A stretch of DNA of 64,000 nt from Stackebrandtia albiflava (GCF_007994225.1 NZ_VLLL01000006.1:1-64000); one strand, 5' to 3'. Shown: positions 29,764 to 37,913, counted from the stretch's first letter. Program-made: numbers and translations. Notes: a model not told the origin generated them from the letters alone.

Positions 29764-30410
29764 ACCCAGGTCGCGAGGTCGACCTCGTTGCCCTCCGGGT
29801 CCGCGAGCGTCCAGTGCATGGGGGCGAACCGGTCGGTGACGATCCTGCCGCCGGCGGCCACTGCGGCGGCGACGCGCGCCTCCGCCTGCTCGTGCGGGAC
29901 ACCGACATCGATGTGGATCCGGTTGCGGCCCTCCCGCATGACGTCCATCTGCTGCACGAACACCGGCGGATACAGGCCGTCCGGGTCGGCGATGTCGGAA
30001 TCGCCGACCATCTCGTAACCGAGCACCGCGCACCAGAACGCCCGGACCCGGTCGACGTCGTAGGCGTCTATCGCGAACTCCCAGGTGCGGGTGGCGCTCG
30101 GATCGGCCGGGACCCCGAGCGCGGCGGCCGCGTCGGAGATCTGCCGGGCCAATGCCAGGTCGGCGTCGGTCAACGACCAGTGCTCCTTCGTCACCAACCG
30201 CACCTCCAGCACCGTGGCGCGGAGGTTCACATCCGGATGATGCCCGGCCGCTTCCGCGAGCCGGCCGATCTCCGCGACCAGCTTCACGCCGGTGGCGAAG
30301 TCGCCGGTGCGGTACAGCGCAAACGCCACCGACCACAGCACCCGCCAGTCGGCTACGCCCTCGGAATCGTGGAACTGCTCAGGAGTGATCTGCACCACCA
30401 TGCCCGACAT
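29751..30410 (-). CDS. Pterin-4a-carbinolamine dehydratase fused to a VOC domain
   Basis: A 219-residue two-domain protein. The first ~105 residues match 4a-hydroxytetrahydrobiopterin dehydratase (PCD/DCoH): QITPEQFHD, WRVLWSVAFALYRTGDFATGVKLVAEIGRLAEAAGHHPDV (the HHP active-site motif with preceding Glu-rich helix) and VRLVTKEHWSLTDADLALARQIS. The second half is a VOC domain, IDAYDVDRVRAFWCAVLGYE to HWTLADPEGNEVDLATWVG, with a typical DPEGNE-x-x end. The fusion is known in actinobacteria but its substrate is not clear. ATG at 30410 with a GGTGGGG upstream; 30401 is an alternative. Confidence 0.82.
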   Translation of the reverse strand: MSGMVVQITPEQFHDSEGVADWRVLWSVAFALYRTGDFATGVKLVAEIGRLAEAAGHHPDVNLRATVLEVRLVTKEHWSLTDADLALARQISDAAAALGVPADPSATRTWEFAIDAYDVDRVRAFWCAVLGYEMVGDSDIADPDGLYPPVFVQQMDVMREGRNRIHIDVGVPHEQAEARVAAAVAAGGRIVTDRFAPMHWTLADPEGNEVDLATWVGRD

Positions 30411-30726
30411 GCTAAGCGGCCCCACCGACATCGGACCAAAACGTGCGCCGTGCGTGTGGGATTCGCGCGGCGGCCTCAGTGGACGTCATTCGGGCTGCCG
30501 GTCCCGCGAGAGCCGTTCCGTTCACCTGGAGCCTGCTCGGCGCACAGCGGCTCGGATCCGAGTGGAACGAGGAAGACTGATCGATCCCTGCGGTTTTCCA
30601 CAATCGCGAGTTATCCACAAGCGGTGGCGGGCACGCTGGACGACCTGCGCAAATCCGTTCTACGCTCAAAGTATGGGGCGGAGGTTGGAGGCCCCCGGTA
30701 CTTCTGTGGTCTCGGTCTGAGCCGGT
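30411..30726. other. Intergenic gap (316 bp)
   Basis: Contains the paired DnaA-box-like motifs at 30591-30620 and no supportable gene. The remaining reading frames are shadows. Confidence 0.5.
30591..30620 (-). repeat. Paired DnaA-box-like motifs, locus 2
   Basis: TTTTCCACA (30594-30602) and the perfect DnaA box TTATCCACA (30611-30619), separated by 8 nt. On the minus strand this reads TGTGGATAA-N8-TGTGGAAAACCG, the same arrangement as locus 1 at 17453. It lies in a gene-free gap. Confidence 0.6.
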
Positions 30727-30927
30727 TCAGATATCGAACGCGCCGGACTTGATGGCGCTGAGCATGGCTCGCCAGTCTTCGGCCGGGGTGGTGAGGATCG
30801 GACCGGTGGGGACTTTGGAGTCACGGACGGCCACGGCCTGACCGATCGCACCGACCTCGACGCAGTTGGCACCGCTGGCGTTGGTCCTGGTCGCTTTACG
30901 CCATGCCTTTGGTTGTGGGGTGTGCAT
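30727..30927 (-). CDS. DUF397 protein
   Basis: A 66-residue protein of the actinobacterial DUF397 family: WRKATRTNASGANCVEVGAIGQAVAVRDSKVPTGPILTTPAEDWRAML, with the diagnostic A(N)CVEVA-like strand, VAVRDSK and the final W-x-x-F/L helix. It is 16 nt downstream of the XRE/DUF5753 gene, the usual pair in this phylum. DUF397 proteins act as small partners of WhiJ-type regulators; details for this pair are unknown. Confidence 0.9.
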   Translation of the reverse strand: MHTPQPKAWRKATRTNASGANCVEVGAIGQAVAVRDSKVPTGPILTTPAEDWRAMLSAIKSGAFDI

Positions 30928-30943
30928 TGATTTTGCGCTCCTT

Positions 30944-31807
30944 TCACGCTCGTCGGAAATTGTCTCGCGCCCGTGCGATCAGCGCGGCTGACCGGGCCGG
31001 TGGTTCGGCAGCGGCCCGAACATGGTCGAACGCGTCGATGAATCGTTTCACCTCGTGCGGTTCTTCGACGAAGTCGTCACGCCAATGCAGTTGCTCCAGG
31101 AATACGGTCCCAGGGTCCATCAAGTCGGCGAAGTGCAGGACAGTGAATCTGGTACTGAGAGACGCGTGTGCTCCAGCTGAGTACGGCATGATCTGGATGG
31201 TCACGTTCCGAAGCGTGGACATCTCCAAGAGGTGATCGAACTGCTTAGCCATTGTCTCCCGCGAGCCGATCGGACGATGCAGTACTGATTCATCGAGCAC
31301 CGCCCAAAGCTCGCACGGAGCTTCCCTTCGCATGAGAATCTTCTGCCGTTCACTCCTCACCAATGCTCGGCGCTCGATCTGCTCCTCGTTGACCTGGCCC
31401 AACTCGGCGATCAACACCGCTCGGAAGTATTCCGGTACCTGCAACAGTCCGGGGACGAGGTGGTTCTCGAGGGAGTAGATGGAAGTCGCGGCGCTTTCCA
31501 ACCCGATGTATGCGACGGTCATGAGATCTCGGTACTTGTGCCACCATCCTCTTCTCCGACCTTGCCGCGCGAGCTCGATGAGGTCGTCACGAACGGCCGT
31601 ATCCGTGACGCCGTAGAAGTCCAGAAGGGACTCCACGATCGACGGATGGATGGCGAGCTTCCCGGATTCGGCTTTGCTCAGGGAGCCTGGATGGTAAGAC
31701 ACGGTTCTCGCGGCGACTTCGAGCGTGTAGCCGTGCTGGTTGCGGTATGCCCGAAGCTTCGCGCCCAGCACGCGCAAGCTCACCGTTGGACTGATTTCGC
31801 GCGACAT
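30944..31807 (-). CDS. WhiJ-type XRE-family regulator (HTH plus DUF5753)
   Basis: A 287-residue DNA-binding regulator. XRE helix-turn-helix at residues 10-65 (SLRVLGAKLRAYRNQHGYTLEVAARTVSYHPGSLSKAESGK), followed by the DUF5753 domain with LESAATSIYSLENHLVPGLLQVPEY and the ATLRNVTIQIMPYSAGAH-like segment. Such proteins with DUF397 partners are linked to morphological development and antibiotic output in Streptomyces. It is divergent from a promoter-like sequence at 31851 that would drive the operon at 32317. Confidence 0.92.
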   Translation of the reverse strand: MSREISPTVSLRVLGAKLRAYRNQHGYTLEVAARTVSYHPGSLSKAESGKLAIHPSIVESLLDFYGVTDTAVRDDLIELARQGRRRGWWHKYRDLMTVAYIGLESAATSIYSLENHLVPGLLQVPEYFRAVLIAELGQVNEEQIERRALVRSERQKILMRREAPCELWAVLDESVLHRPIGSRETMAKQFDHLLEMSTLRNVTIQIMPYSAGAHASLSTRFTVLHFADLMDPGTVFLEQLHWRDDFVEEPHEVKRFIDAFDHVRAAAEPPARSAALIARARDNFRRA

Positions 31808-31850
31808 TTCGGCCCCACAGCTTCTGGATTGCGATTCCTAACGACGCAAC

Positions 31851-31880
31851 TTGCGTATCACAGAGGACACATGCTAGCGT
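31851..31880 (+). promoter_or_regulatory. Putative promoter, plus strand
   Basis: TTGCGT (31851-31856), 18-nt spacer, TAGCGT (31875-31880), 44 bp upstream of the XRE gene's start codon on the opposite strand. It would give a ~430-nt leader before the gene at 32317. Confidence 0.4.
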
Positions 31881-32316
31881 AATCGTGTTGCTACATCAAC
31901 TTGGAGTGATCTGGGTGGTTGTGGAGGCTTCCCGGTTGCCGTCTTCGGCGGTGGCGGGAGGGAGAAGACCGGGGCGGGTCTCAGTTTGGCGACTTGCCCG
32001 CCCCGGTCCTGTAATACCCGAACTCGCGAAAGGAGCTCGCGCGGTCAACAGTCTGTCACACCCGGTGGTGGTGCGCCACTCACGATTGGCCGCCCGCTTC
32101 TGAACCGGGTTCGTTACCTCTTCTTACGGCTTTCCCTTTGCGTGTGGTTGGTCTTGCGCCGACATCACCACCCACGCCGGGCGGGTGCCCGCGACTTTTC
32201 CGCATACCCGGTGTCGTCTGTCGTGCCCTCCCGCGCGACCGGAGCCGGCGCGGGTGCCCGCCCGTTCTGCTTCGTCTGTCCACTGTTCACTCGTTCTCGC
32301 CCTTGGGGGGCCTGTC
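31881..32316. other. Long leader or gap (436 bp)
   Basis: No convincing gene. The reading frames through it end in short Arg/Pro/Ser-rich shadows. The base composition is less GC-rich than the window average in parts (for example around 32100-32160), and a GAAAGGAG sequence near 32028 lacks a following start codon. Confidence 0.4.
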
Positions 32317-33057
32317 ATGGCGATACGTTCGTGTAGCTACGAGATCCTGATACCCGGTGCCGATCCAGCACCGCCGGCACCCGTTCACCCGGACCCGCAC
32401 GTCAACGTGGTACTCACGGCGGTGGCACGTGCCGCCCGGACCCGCCGGTTCGCGTTCGTGCAGACCCGCGTCACCGAAGACCGCGTCGACACGGGCCTGA
32501 TCATCCACGGGGTGGAGAACCCCGACGGCACCGCCGTGGTCCTGGCCAAGGACGGCCACCCGTTCGGGTGGTTCACCACCGTGGACTCCGCGCACGCCCG
32601 GATGCCGCTACCGGACATGTACCTGGTCTGGCTCGACCCCGAACGCGACCCCGACCTGTTGAAAGCCGCCGACGCCGAAACCACAGAGCAGAACGTGGAC
32701 GTGTGGCTCATGGCTCTACCGTTCGCCGCACTCGGACTGGCCGACGCCCGCGCAAGAGCACTCGACATCCTGGCCTGTCTGGAAGACACCGTCCCGGGCA
32801 TGCTCGCCGAATCGGCCGGGATCTTCGAAGCGACCCGCTCCACCAGCTTCCTGACCCTGTACTGCCCCGAACCCGGCTGCACCCTGTCGCCCTACCACTC
32901 CGGCGACCACCACATACCCACCACACCAACCGATGGCGCCGACCTGGCGCCCACGGCCGAACCCGTCTACACATGCGGGCCAGTCGAGACGGAAGCCGAA
33001 TGCCGCACCGCACCGCAGGACGGGGCCGGCGGTTCGACATCGGAGGCGGAGCGATGA
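32317..33057 (+). CDS. Hypothetical protein, 246 aa
   Basis: A soluble protein with an N-terminal strand-rich region (YEILIPGADPAPPAPVHPD, then VLTAVARAARTRRFAFVQTRVTEDRVDTGLIIHG), a helical middle (LMALPFAALGLADARARALDILACLED) and a Cys/His cluster YCPEPGCTLSPYHSGDHH around residues 195-212, a possible zinc-binding knuckle. The GGGGGGCCTGTC before the ATG is a weak ribosome-binding site. The stop overlaps the next gene's start by 4 nt (ATGA). Family not recognised; looks like accessory, possibly mobile-element-associated, gene content. Confidence 0.65.
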   Translation: MAIRSCSYEILIPGADPAPPAPVHPDPHVNVVLTAVARAARTRRFAFVQTRVTEDRVDTGLIIHGVENPDGTAVVLAKDGHPFGWFTTVDSAHARMPLPDMYLVWLDPERDPDLLKAADAETTEQNVDVWLMALPFAALGLADARARALDILACLEDTVPGMLAESAGIFEATRSTSFLTLYCPEPGCTLSPYHSGDHHIPTTPTDGADLAPTAEPVYTCGPVETEAECRTAPQDGAGGSTSEAER

Positions 33058-33410
33058 ACGCCAGACCGCCCGTCGTGACACCCGCCGACGTCGACTGGAT
33101 CGACTCCTACGGCGAGGCGCGCGTCTGCGGGCACCGGTTCACCCGCGACGACATCCTCTGCCACGAAGACATCTGGGACCGCCGCACCCACGACAACGCC
33201 CTCACGAGCGCCGCACGCCAACGCATCGCCGCCGCACTCACCGAAGAACTACACCAACGCGCCGCCGACGCGCTCGCTGCACACATGCGGCAACACCAGC
33301 CGCCGCCCGGAACCGCCGCACTCGAACGGCTGCGCACCGCCGACGCACTCACCACCTGGCAGCACGACCACCCCGCCACCACCTTCACCTGGCGCGCCTG
33401 CGACGGCTGA
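33054..33410 (+). CDS. Hypothetical protein, 118 aa
   Basis: Translationally coupled to the preceding gene by an ATGA overlap. The N-terminus VDWIDSYGEARVCGHRFTRDDILCHEDIWDR has two Cys and two His in a C-x(11)-C arrangement; the C-terminal half is a helix-rich, Ala/Arg-rich segment ending TTWQHDHPATTF. No family is recognised. With the upstream gene it forms a two-gene accessory operon. Confidence 0.6.
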   Translation: MNARPPVVTPADVDWIDSYGEARVCGHRFTRDDILCHEDIWDRRTHDNALTSAARQRIAAALTEELHQRAADALAAHMRQHQPPPGTAALERLRTADALTTWQHDHPATTFTWRACDG

Positions 33411-33417
33411 ACCACAC

Positions 33418-33522
33418 CGCCTTGGGTGGTCTGAGGCCCACCTTGGGTGGCCACAGGCCCGTTGAAACCGGACATCAAGGCTTATTTGAGGCACATCGAT
33501 CGGCCCCAGACCACCCAAGGCG
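33418..33522. repeat. Long-range inverted repeat, 16-bp arms, 73-nt spacer
   Basis: CGCCTTGGGTGGTCTG (33418-33433) is perfectly complementary to 33507-33522. The CCTTGGGTGG decamer also occurs once more inside, at 33441-33450, with a similar 3' neighbour (GGCCACAGGCCC versus GGTCTGAGGCCC). It begins eight bases after the 118-aa gene's stop and may serve as its terminator, but the loop is long. A second element of the same architecture (17-bp arms, 73-nt spacer) lies at 40425-40531. Confidence 0.7.
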
Positions 33523-33591
33523 ACACCACCACCCAGAACACGAAAACGGCGACCAGGCTGTCCTACCAGCCGGGCCGCCACACAACGAGAA

Positions 33592-33984
33592 ATGCGAGTT
33601 CTCGCCATGTCATGGTGCAGCATATCCAGTAACCAACAGACCACGCAGATCGCCCGCGCCGAACGCATCCGCGCACTACACGGACCAGGTAAACGAACAG
33701 CCCGACACGGCTTCCGCCGCCACTGCACCGAATGCCGCCAACACTGGCACCGCACAAGAGGCTGCGCCCCCTACCTCTGGGCCACCGACCTGTTGTCCAG
33801 CCTGTCCAAAGTCGTCTACCCGAGAGCACCACACCGACCCAAAGGCAGACACCGACCCGCATACACCCACGCCCTACACCTGGCCACCCGCAACATGCGG
33901 CGACTCAGCCGACCGGTCACCAGGCCGTACCGGCACACCACTCGGCCATACCCCGCACCGATCGGCCACCAACCCGCCTGGTGA
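33592..33984 (+). CDS. Possible small protein, weakly supported
   Basis: A 130-residue frame whose first 70 residues (IARAERIRALHGPGKR, then a GFRRHCTECRQHW ... GCAPYLWATDLL segment with three Cys and several His) look like a zinc-binding accessory protein of actinomycetes, but the second half is His/Pro/Arg-rich and unlike protein. No clear ribosome-binding site precedes the ATG. It may be a decayed gene or a chance frame. The rest of 33523-34031 holds no other feature. Confidence 0.3.
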   Translation: MRVLAMSWCSISSNQQTTQIARAERIRALHGPGKRTARHGFRRHCTECRQHWHRTRGCAPYLWATDLLSSLSKVVYPRAPHRPKGRHRPAYTHALHLATRNMRRLSRPVTRPYRHTTRPYPAPIGHQPAW

Positions 33985-34031
33985 CACCTCGTGGCCGGGC
34001 CGCAGCGTTACCGCCGGCCCGGCCGTGCGGT

Positions 34032-34622
34032 CTACAGGTACGCGAGGTAGCGGCCGGGCTTGCCGGATTCCTCGATCGTGAAGCGACGCCGCAGGCCGCC
34101 GCTCTCCCACGCCTCGACCTGCTGGGTGAACAGTTCACTGGTCACGAACAGGTGGCCTCGGAGGTTCCAGTCCTTCGCCAGCCAGGACCGCAGTGTGTCG
34201 CGCAGGGCGTGGTCGGTGGCGGTGCCGAGCCGCGACTTGCGGACCCAGAAGTAGACGGCCGCTTCGTAGTCTTCCCAACGTTCCTCACCGACCGGGGTGA
34301 TGCGGGCCGTGGTGAAGGAGCGCACGTCGGTGGGCATGAAGTAGACGCAGCCGAGACATTCGGTCTCGGCCGGGTCCATCACCGTGTAGGTGAACGCGCG
34401 GCCTTCGGCGTGCCGCCGTTCGAGCCCGTCCAGGTCCTCCCGGTTGGCGTCGACGGTGAAGTCGTCGGTGGGCCACCCGCCGTCCTGTTCCCACCCCCGC
34501 AGGTACTCCCGGCTCTCCATGACGGCCGCGTGGTCGAGTTCGGCGTCGGCCGCGGTGATCGGCCGGAGGATGAAGTCGCCGGTCCTCACGCCCTCGGGGA
34601 CGGTGTCCAATGTGAAAGGCAT
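34032..34622 (-). CDS. GNAT-family N-acetyltransferase
   Basis: A 196-residue GNAT-fold protein: FILRPITAADAELDHAAVMESREYLRGW at the N-terminus, AFTYTVMDPAETECLGCVYFMPTD (strand 4, where the second substrate sits), then VYFWVRKSRLGTATDHALRDTLRSWLAKDW. The acetyl-CoA loop (Q/RxxGxG/A) is altered to RKSRLGTATDHA, so activity is less certain. It is not near any obvious substrate gene. Confidence 0.75.
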   Translation of the reverse strand: MPFTLDTVPEGVRTGDFILRPITAADAELDHAAVMESREYLRGWEQDGGWPTDDFTVDANREDLDGLERRHAEGRAFTYTVMDPAETECLGCVYFMPTDVRSFTTARITPVGEERWEDYEAAVYFWVRKSRLGTATDHALRDTLRSWLAKDWNLRGHLFVTSELFTQQVEAWESGGLRRRFTIEESGKPGRYLAYL

Positions 34623-34708
34623 GCTTCCCTCTCGGTCGGCGGTCGGGGGCTCAGGATAGGAGCCGGCTCCGGTCGTGTCACCCGGTTTTCACGCGGGCGG
34701 GCGGCCGT

Positions 34709-36301
34709 TCAGTTCGTCGACTTGTTGGGAATCAGATGATGTGGCCCGATGAATCCTATATGTACTTTGCGGGTGGTGCCGCCGGTATCGTCGTGGAAGT
34801 AGATGCGGGGCGCGAGACGACCACCGCCCTCAGCGATCTTCAGGTGGGCGAACATCGCAATCTCCCCGGAGGGGTCCACAGCGCTGTCTACTTTGAATAC
34901 CCGTTTCCTGCGCAGCTTCTCGTTCTTGTGAACCGTCTCGCTCTCCTTCATCGAGAGCTTCTTCGGTGTAGCCGGCCAGCCCAGTACCGGCCCCGTGACG
35001 CACCATTCCCAGAATCCGCCGTTACTCCAACCGTTGGCGCGATCCTCGGCGTAGGCCGCCAACGCTCGGAGACCACGCCATGCGCTCTTCGCCCAGGGGT
35101 GGGACTCGTTGCCGGTATCGATGTGGCCGAGTTCCCGCTCAGCCGAGTCCGGGATGGCGAGCCATTCCGAAAGGTGGCGTCGCGCCTCGCTCACGGCACT
35201 GGAGGTGTCCTGAACCTGATCGGGAATCGCGGAGTCCTCGTCCACCACGAATTCGGTGCCCCACAGCAGCCCCCCGAGCCCTCGGGAGAGCAACTCCTTC
35301 TTGAGCCGGGACAGGTGTCCGTTGGCGCGGCTGAGCTCCTCCTCCAGGATGCTGAGCTCATCCCTATCGAGTTCGTGCTGGAACTCCCACTCCTCCCGCT
35401 CTCGCTGTAGGTCAGCGATCGGGACCATGCCGTCCGGTATGCCGGTGGGCCGTTCATTCCGCTCGGCGAACACGCCGAACACCTTGGGGATCCGACGTGT
35501 GACCGACAGTTGGGCGACGGAGTACACGATGCGGTCGATGGTCAGCTGATTCACCGTTTCCAGCCGCGACCTCGGGTAGTACCTGTGCCGCCAACCGTCC
35601 GTGTCCGGCATGACGGGGACGGGGGCGTAGACGCGGATGCCGCCGCCCCAGGTCGCGAGGGTACCGAGTTCTCGTTTGAATACCTCGACGGCGTTCGTAT
35701 CGAGAGTCAGGACGACGGCCACCCCTTGGACACGTGACGCGATGTCCCTGGCCCACTTCAACCAACTGCCGTCGTGAACACCCCACGGTTCCGAACCGAC
35801 TATCACGGGAAGGGTCCGGTCGGGGTCCGCCAACAGGTCGATGACGATGTCGATGCCCTCGGCGGGAACCGGCTCAGGCGCGGTCAGTAGCCGTCCCCGG
35901 CCGGGTGTGGGTTTGGCGGCCGCTACCAGCAGATCGTGAACCACCCGTGGTCTTCCCACCGAAGCGCGCTGCGTGAAGTCGTCGGATTCCATCCCGGTCT
36001 CCACGAGGGTGTGCAGTCTATCCTCATCGGCCACGACACGGATCACGGTCGTCCACTCCGTGGTGTCGGCGGGAGTGTCATCGCTGACGGTGACCTCGAA
36101 TGCCTCGGAACCGACGGCGCGGTAGTTGACGAACCTCCGACGTCCCTGCGACAGGGCGAACTCGCTTCTCCCCACGGTCAGCGAAACGGGTTCCCGCGTG
36201 GCCTGCGCCCACGCGGCCACACAGTCACGGTAATGATTCAACAGCTCCGCGGTTCCCGAGGTCGGTGTGTCCGACCAGACCGCCCGATACAACACGCTCA
36301 T
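34709..36301 (-). CDS. Unassigned 530-aa protein with coiled coil, possible defence gene
   Basis: Three parts can be seen. Residues 1-145 form a strand-rich N-terminal domain. Residues 150-260 form an alpha/beta region with DLLADPDRTLPVIVGSEPW, WARDIASRVQGVAVVLTLDT and WGGGIRVYAPVPVMPDTDGWRHRYY, a pattern seen in large actinobacterial proteins of unknown role. Residues 300-345 are a coiled coil (LQREREEWEFQHELDRDELSILEEELSRANGHLSRLKKEL). The C-terminal 130 residues end with APRIYFHDDTGGTTRKVHIGFIGPHHL, a compact conserved-looking domain. It is divergent from the macro-domain gene at 36509. No function or motif known to me settles what it does; context and architecture suggest an accessory or defence gene. 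Confidence 0.7.
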   Translation of the reverse strand: MSVLYRAVWSDTPTSGTAELLNHYRDCVAAWAQATREPVSLTVGRSEFALSQGRRRFVNYRAVGSEAFEVTVSDDTPADTTEWTTVIRVVADEDRLHTLVETGMESDDFTQRASVGRPRVVHDLLVAAAKPTPGRGRLLTAPEPVPAEGIDIVIDLLADPDRTLPVIVGSEPWGVHDGSWLKWARDIASRVQGVAVVLTLDTNAVEVFKRELGTLATWGGGIRVYAPVPVMPDTDGWRHRYYPRSRLETVNQLTIDRIVYSVAQLSVTRRIPKVFGVFAERNERPTGIPDGMVPIADLQREREEWEFQHELDRDELSILEEELSRANGHLSRLKKELLSRGLGGLLWGTEFVVDEDSAIPDQVQDTSSAVSEARRHLSEWLAIPDSAERELGHIDTGNESHPWAKSAWRGLRALAAYAEDRANGWSNGGFWEWCVTGPVLGWPATPKKLSMKESETVHKNEKLRRKRVFKVDSAVDPSGEIAMFAHLKIAEGGGRLAPRIYFHDDTGGTTRKVHIGFIGPHHLIPNKSTN

Positions 36302-36508
36302 CTCGACTCCTCAGGGTCGCGTCGTGTGCGGTGGCACATACATGGACGACCGCCCCAGGCGAGTCGCGACGGCTCCGGGTGCGCGTCCCGTTCGCGTTCT
36401 ATCAGGGTTCATGCGTCCCCGCAGTCATGAAGGCGACTCTGTTCCGGTTCGCGGTGTCGCACGGGGTTGGTATTCCTGTGTATGTCGGGTACGAGGGGAT
36501 GTGGTGGT

Positions 36509-36955
36509 GTGATCGCACTGGTCGGTGGGGACCTGTTGAAAGACGACGCGGACGTGCTGGTGAATCCGGTCAACGTCGTGGGTGTGATGGGCCGGGGGTT
36601 GGCCGCCCAGTTCAAGCGCGCCTACCCGGAGAACTTCGCCGCGTACCGGCGGGCCTGCGAACGGGGCGAGCTGCGGGTCGGCACCGTCCTGGCGGTTCCC
36701 ATCCCGCACGCGCGGTGGGTCGTGAACCTCCCCACGAAACGGCACTGGCGGGCGGCCTCCCGGTTGGAGGACGTCGCGGCGGGCCTGGACGGTCTCGTCG
36801 ACTTCCTCGAACGCACGCCGGTGGACAGCGTCGCGGTGCCCGCCCTGGGCGCCGGGCTGGGCGGTCTGCCCTGGCCGGAGGTGGAGGCCCTGACCCGGGA
36901 GAAGCTGGGCACGCTGGAGGTCACGGTGCGGTTGTACGCGCCGGCCGGGACGTGA
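36509..36955 (+). CDS. DarG-like macro domain (orphan)
   Basis: A 148-residue single macro domain of the DarG/TARG1 subgroup: IALVGGDLLKDDADVLVNPVN with the ribose-contacting Asn19 and Asn22, the GVMGRGLAAQFK phosphate loop (residues 25-36), VVNLPTKRHWR with Lys77, the position of the catalytic Lys in DarG/TARG1, and ALGAGLGGLPW. DarG reverses thymidine ADP-ribosylation by DarT, but no DarT and no DarG C-terminal domain are present here. GTG at 36509 is used because GAGGGG lies 10 nt upstream and it starts exactly at the domain; ATG 36482 is an alternative. It may act as stand-alone ADP-ribose hydrolase or immunity protein. Confidence 0.85.
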   Translation: MIALVGGDLLKDDADVLVNPVNVVGVMGRGLAAQFKRAYPENFAAYRRACERGELRVGTVLAVPIPHARWVVNLPTKRHWRAASRLEDVAAGLDGLVDFLERTPVDSVAVPALGAGLGGLPWPEVEALTREKLGTLEVTVRLYAPAGT

Positions 36956-37260
36956 CACCGCCTCCGGTGACCGGTTCACGGTCGGCGGGCACCGTGCCCG
37001 TTCGTCTGCCCGGACTGTCCCCTCTGGCTTGGCCCCCGCCGGGCCGTTCTCGGTCCCGGGCGGATGAGGCGACCCGCCCGGGATCACACCGTTTCACGCT
37101 CGGACCGGCCGCCACGGCGAGGACCAAGCGGGACCGGCCGACGGTCGCGACCGGCGGATTCGACCCGGGCACCAGCTTCGTCCTCATGAGACACCAGAAC
37201 TTCATGCCCGATATCCCTTGGGGCACAACATAATTCGCCCATACGAATGCGTTCGGTGAC
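36956..37260. other. Gene-free gap (305 bp)
   Basis: No gene, hairpin or repeat that I can support. Frames are short and Arg/Gly/Pro-rich shadows. Confidence 0.4.
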
Positions 37261-37290
37261 TTGACAGGTACTCTCGCGGCCACATAGGGT
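37261..37290 (+). promoter_or_regulatory. Putative promoter of the secreted Cys-rich protein
   Basis: TTGACA (37261-37266), 18-nt spacer, TAGGGT (37285-37290), giving a ~145-nt 5' leader before the GTG at 37443. Confidence 0.6.
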
Positions 37291-37442
37291 CTGAAATGTT
37301 CTGGATCTAGCCGCCCGACAGCCGCCTGTCACCTGCCACAAATCAGTAGACCTCCCACGGACGACCCGATTCACTCGGAACCTCCGTTGATGAACGCTGC
37401 CCCGGGATCGGTGAATCCACACCCGTTTCAAAGGAGAGAACC

Positions 37443-37853
37443 GTGTTCAGGAGAACGTTCTCACGCGCCGCGTTGGTGGCCGCCATGTGTTTCGCGATGA
37501 TCTTCGGTGCATCGAGCACCGCGCTCGCCGACTTCACCGTCCAGGGCGACACCGTCGAGTGCGTGTCGATCTCGGGAGCCGAGCGAGGCTGCATCACGCA
37601 CGTCGACAACGGTGATGACTTCAGGGTCTGCGACACCAATGTCGACGGCCACGGCGTGTACGGCGCCCTGCAGGAATACATCAGCGGCAGCTGGATAACC
37701 CGAAAGTCTCAAGAGGACGGCGGCGACCCCGGCTGCGACACGTTCCACTTCGACGTCACGATCGAGGACAGGGACGCCTATCGCCTGAAGATCTGCTGGA
37801 ACGGGGTGCCCCGCAACTACACCAACTGTGACTACGACCCCTTCCGCGAATAA
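37443..37853 (+). CDS. Small secreted Cys-rich protein, 136 aa
   Basis: A Sec signal peptide (RRTFSRAALVAAMCFAMIFG to STALA) followed by a mature ~106-residue domain with six cysteines (VECVSISG, RGCITH, RVCDTN, PGCDTF, KICWNG, TNCDY) that could form three disulfides. GTG start, with AAAGGAGAG seven bases upstream. The YGALQEYISGSW ... KICWNG pattern is seen in small secreted actinobacterial proteins of unknown role. A strong terminator follows at 37870. Confidence 0.8.
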   Translation: MFRRTFSRAALVAAMCFAMIFGASSTALADFTVQGDTVECVSISGAERGCITHVDNGDDFRVCDTNVDGHGVYGALQEYISGSWITRKSQEDGGDPGCDTFHFDVTIEDRDAYRLKICWNGVPRNYTNCDYDPFRE

Positions 37854-37869
37854 GGGAACATCGCATTAT

Positions 37870-37913
37870 GCACCCGTACATCGCCCGGGTCGGCCCGGGT
37901 GATGTACGGGTGC
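37870..37913 (+). terminator. 20-bp terminator hairpin with TCGG loop
   Basis: GCACCCGTACATCGCCCGGG (37870-37889) pairs with CCCGGGTGATGTACGGGTGC (37894-37913); the one mismatch is a G-U in RNA and the four-base loop is TCGG. It is 16 nt past the stop of the secreted protein. No T-run follows. Confidence 0.85.

Noticed and set aside
31885-32103. A 72-aa plus-strand ORF in the leader of the 32317 operon
   Set aside because: No ribosome-binding site in place and no protein-like pattern; more likely leader sequence.
36921-37283. A minus-strand 120-aa ORF in the gap before the secreted Cys-rich gene
   Set aside because: Runs through the promoter region and has no recognisable domain or codon bias advantage over the other frames.
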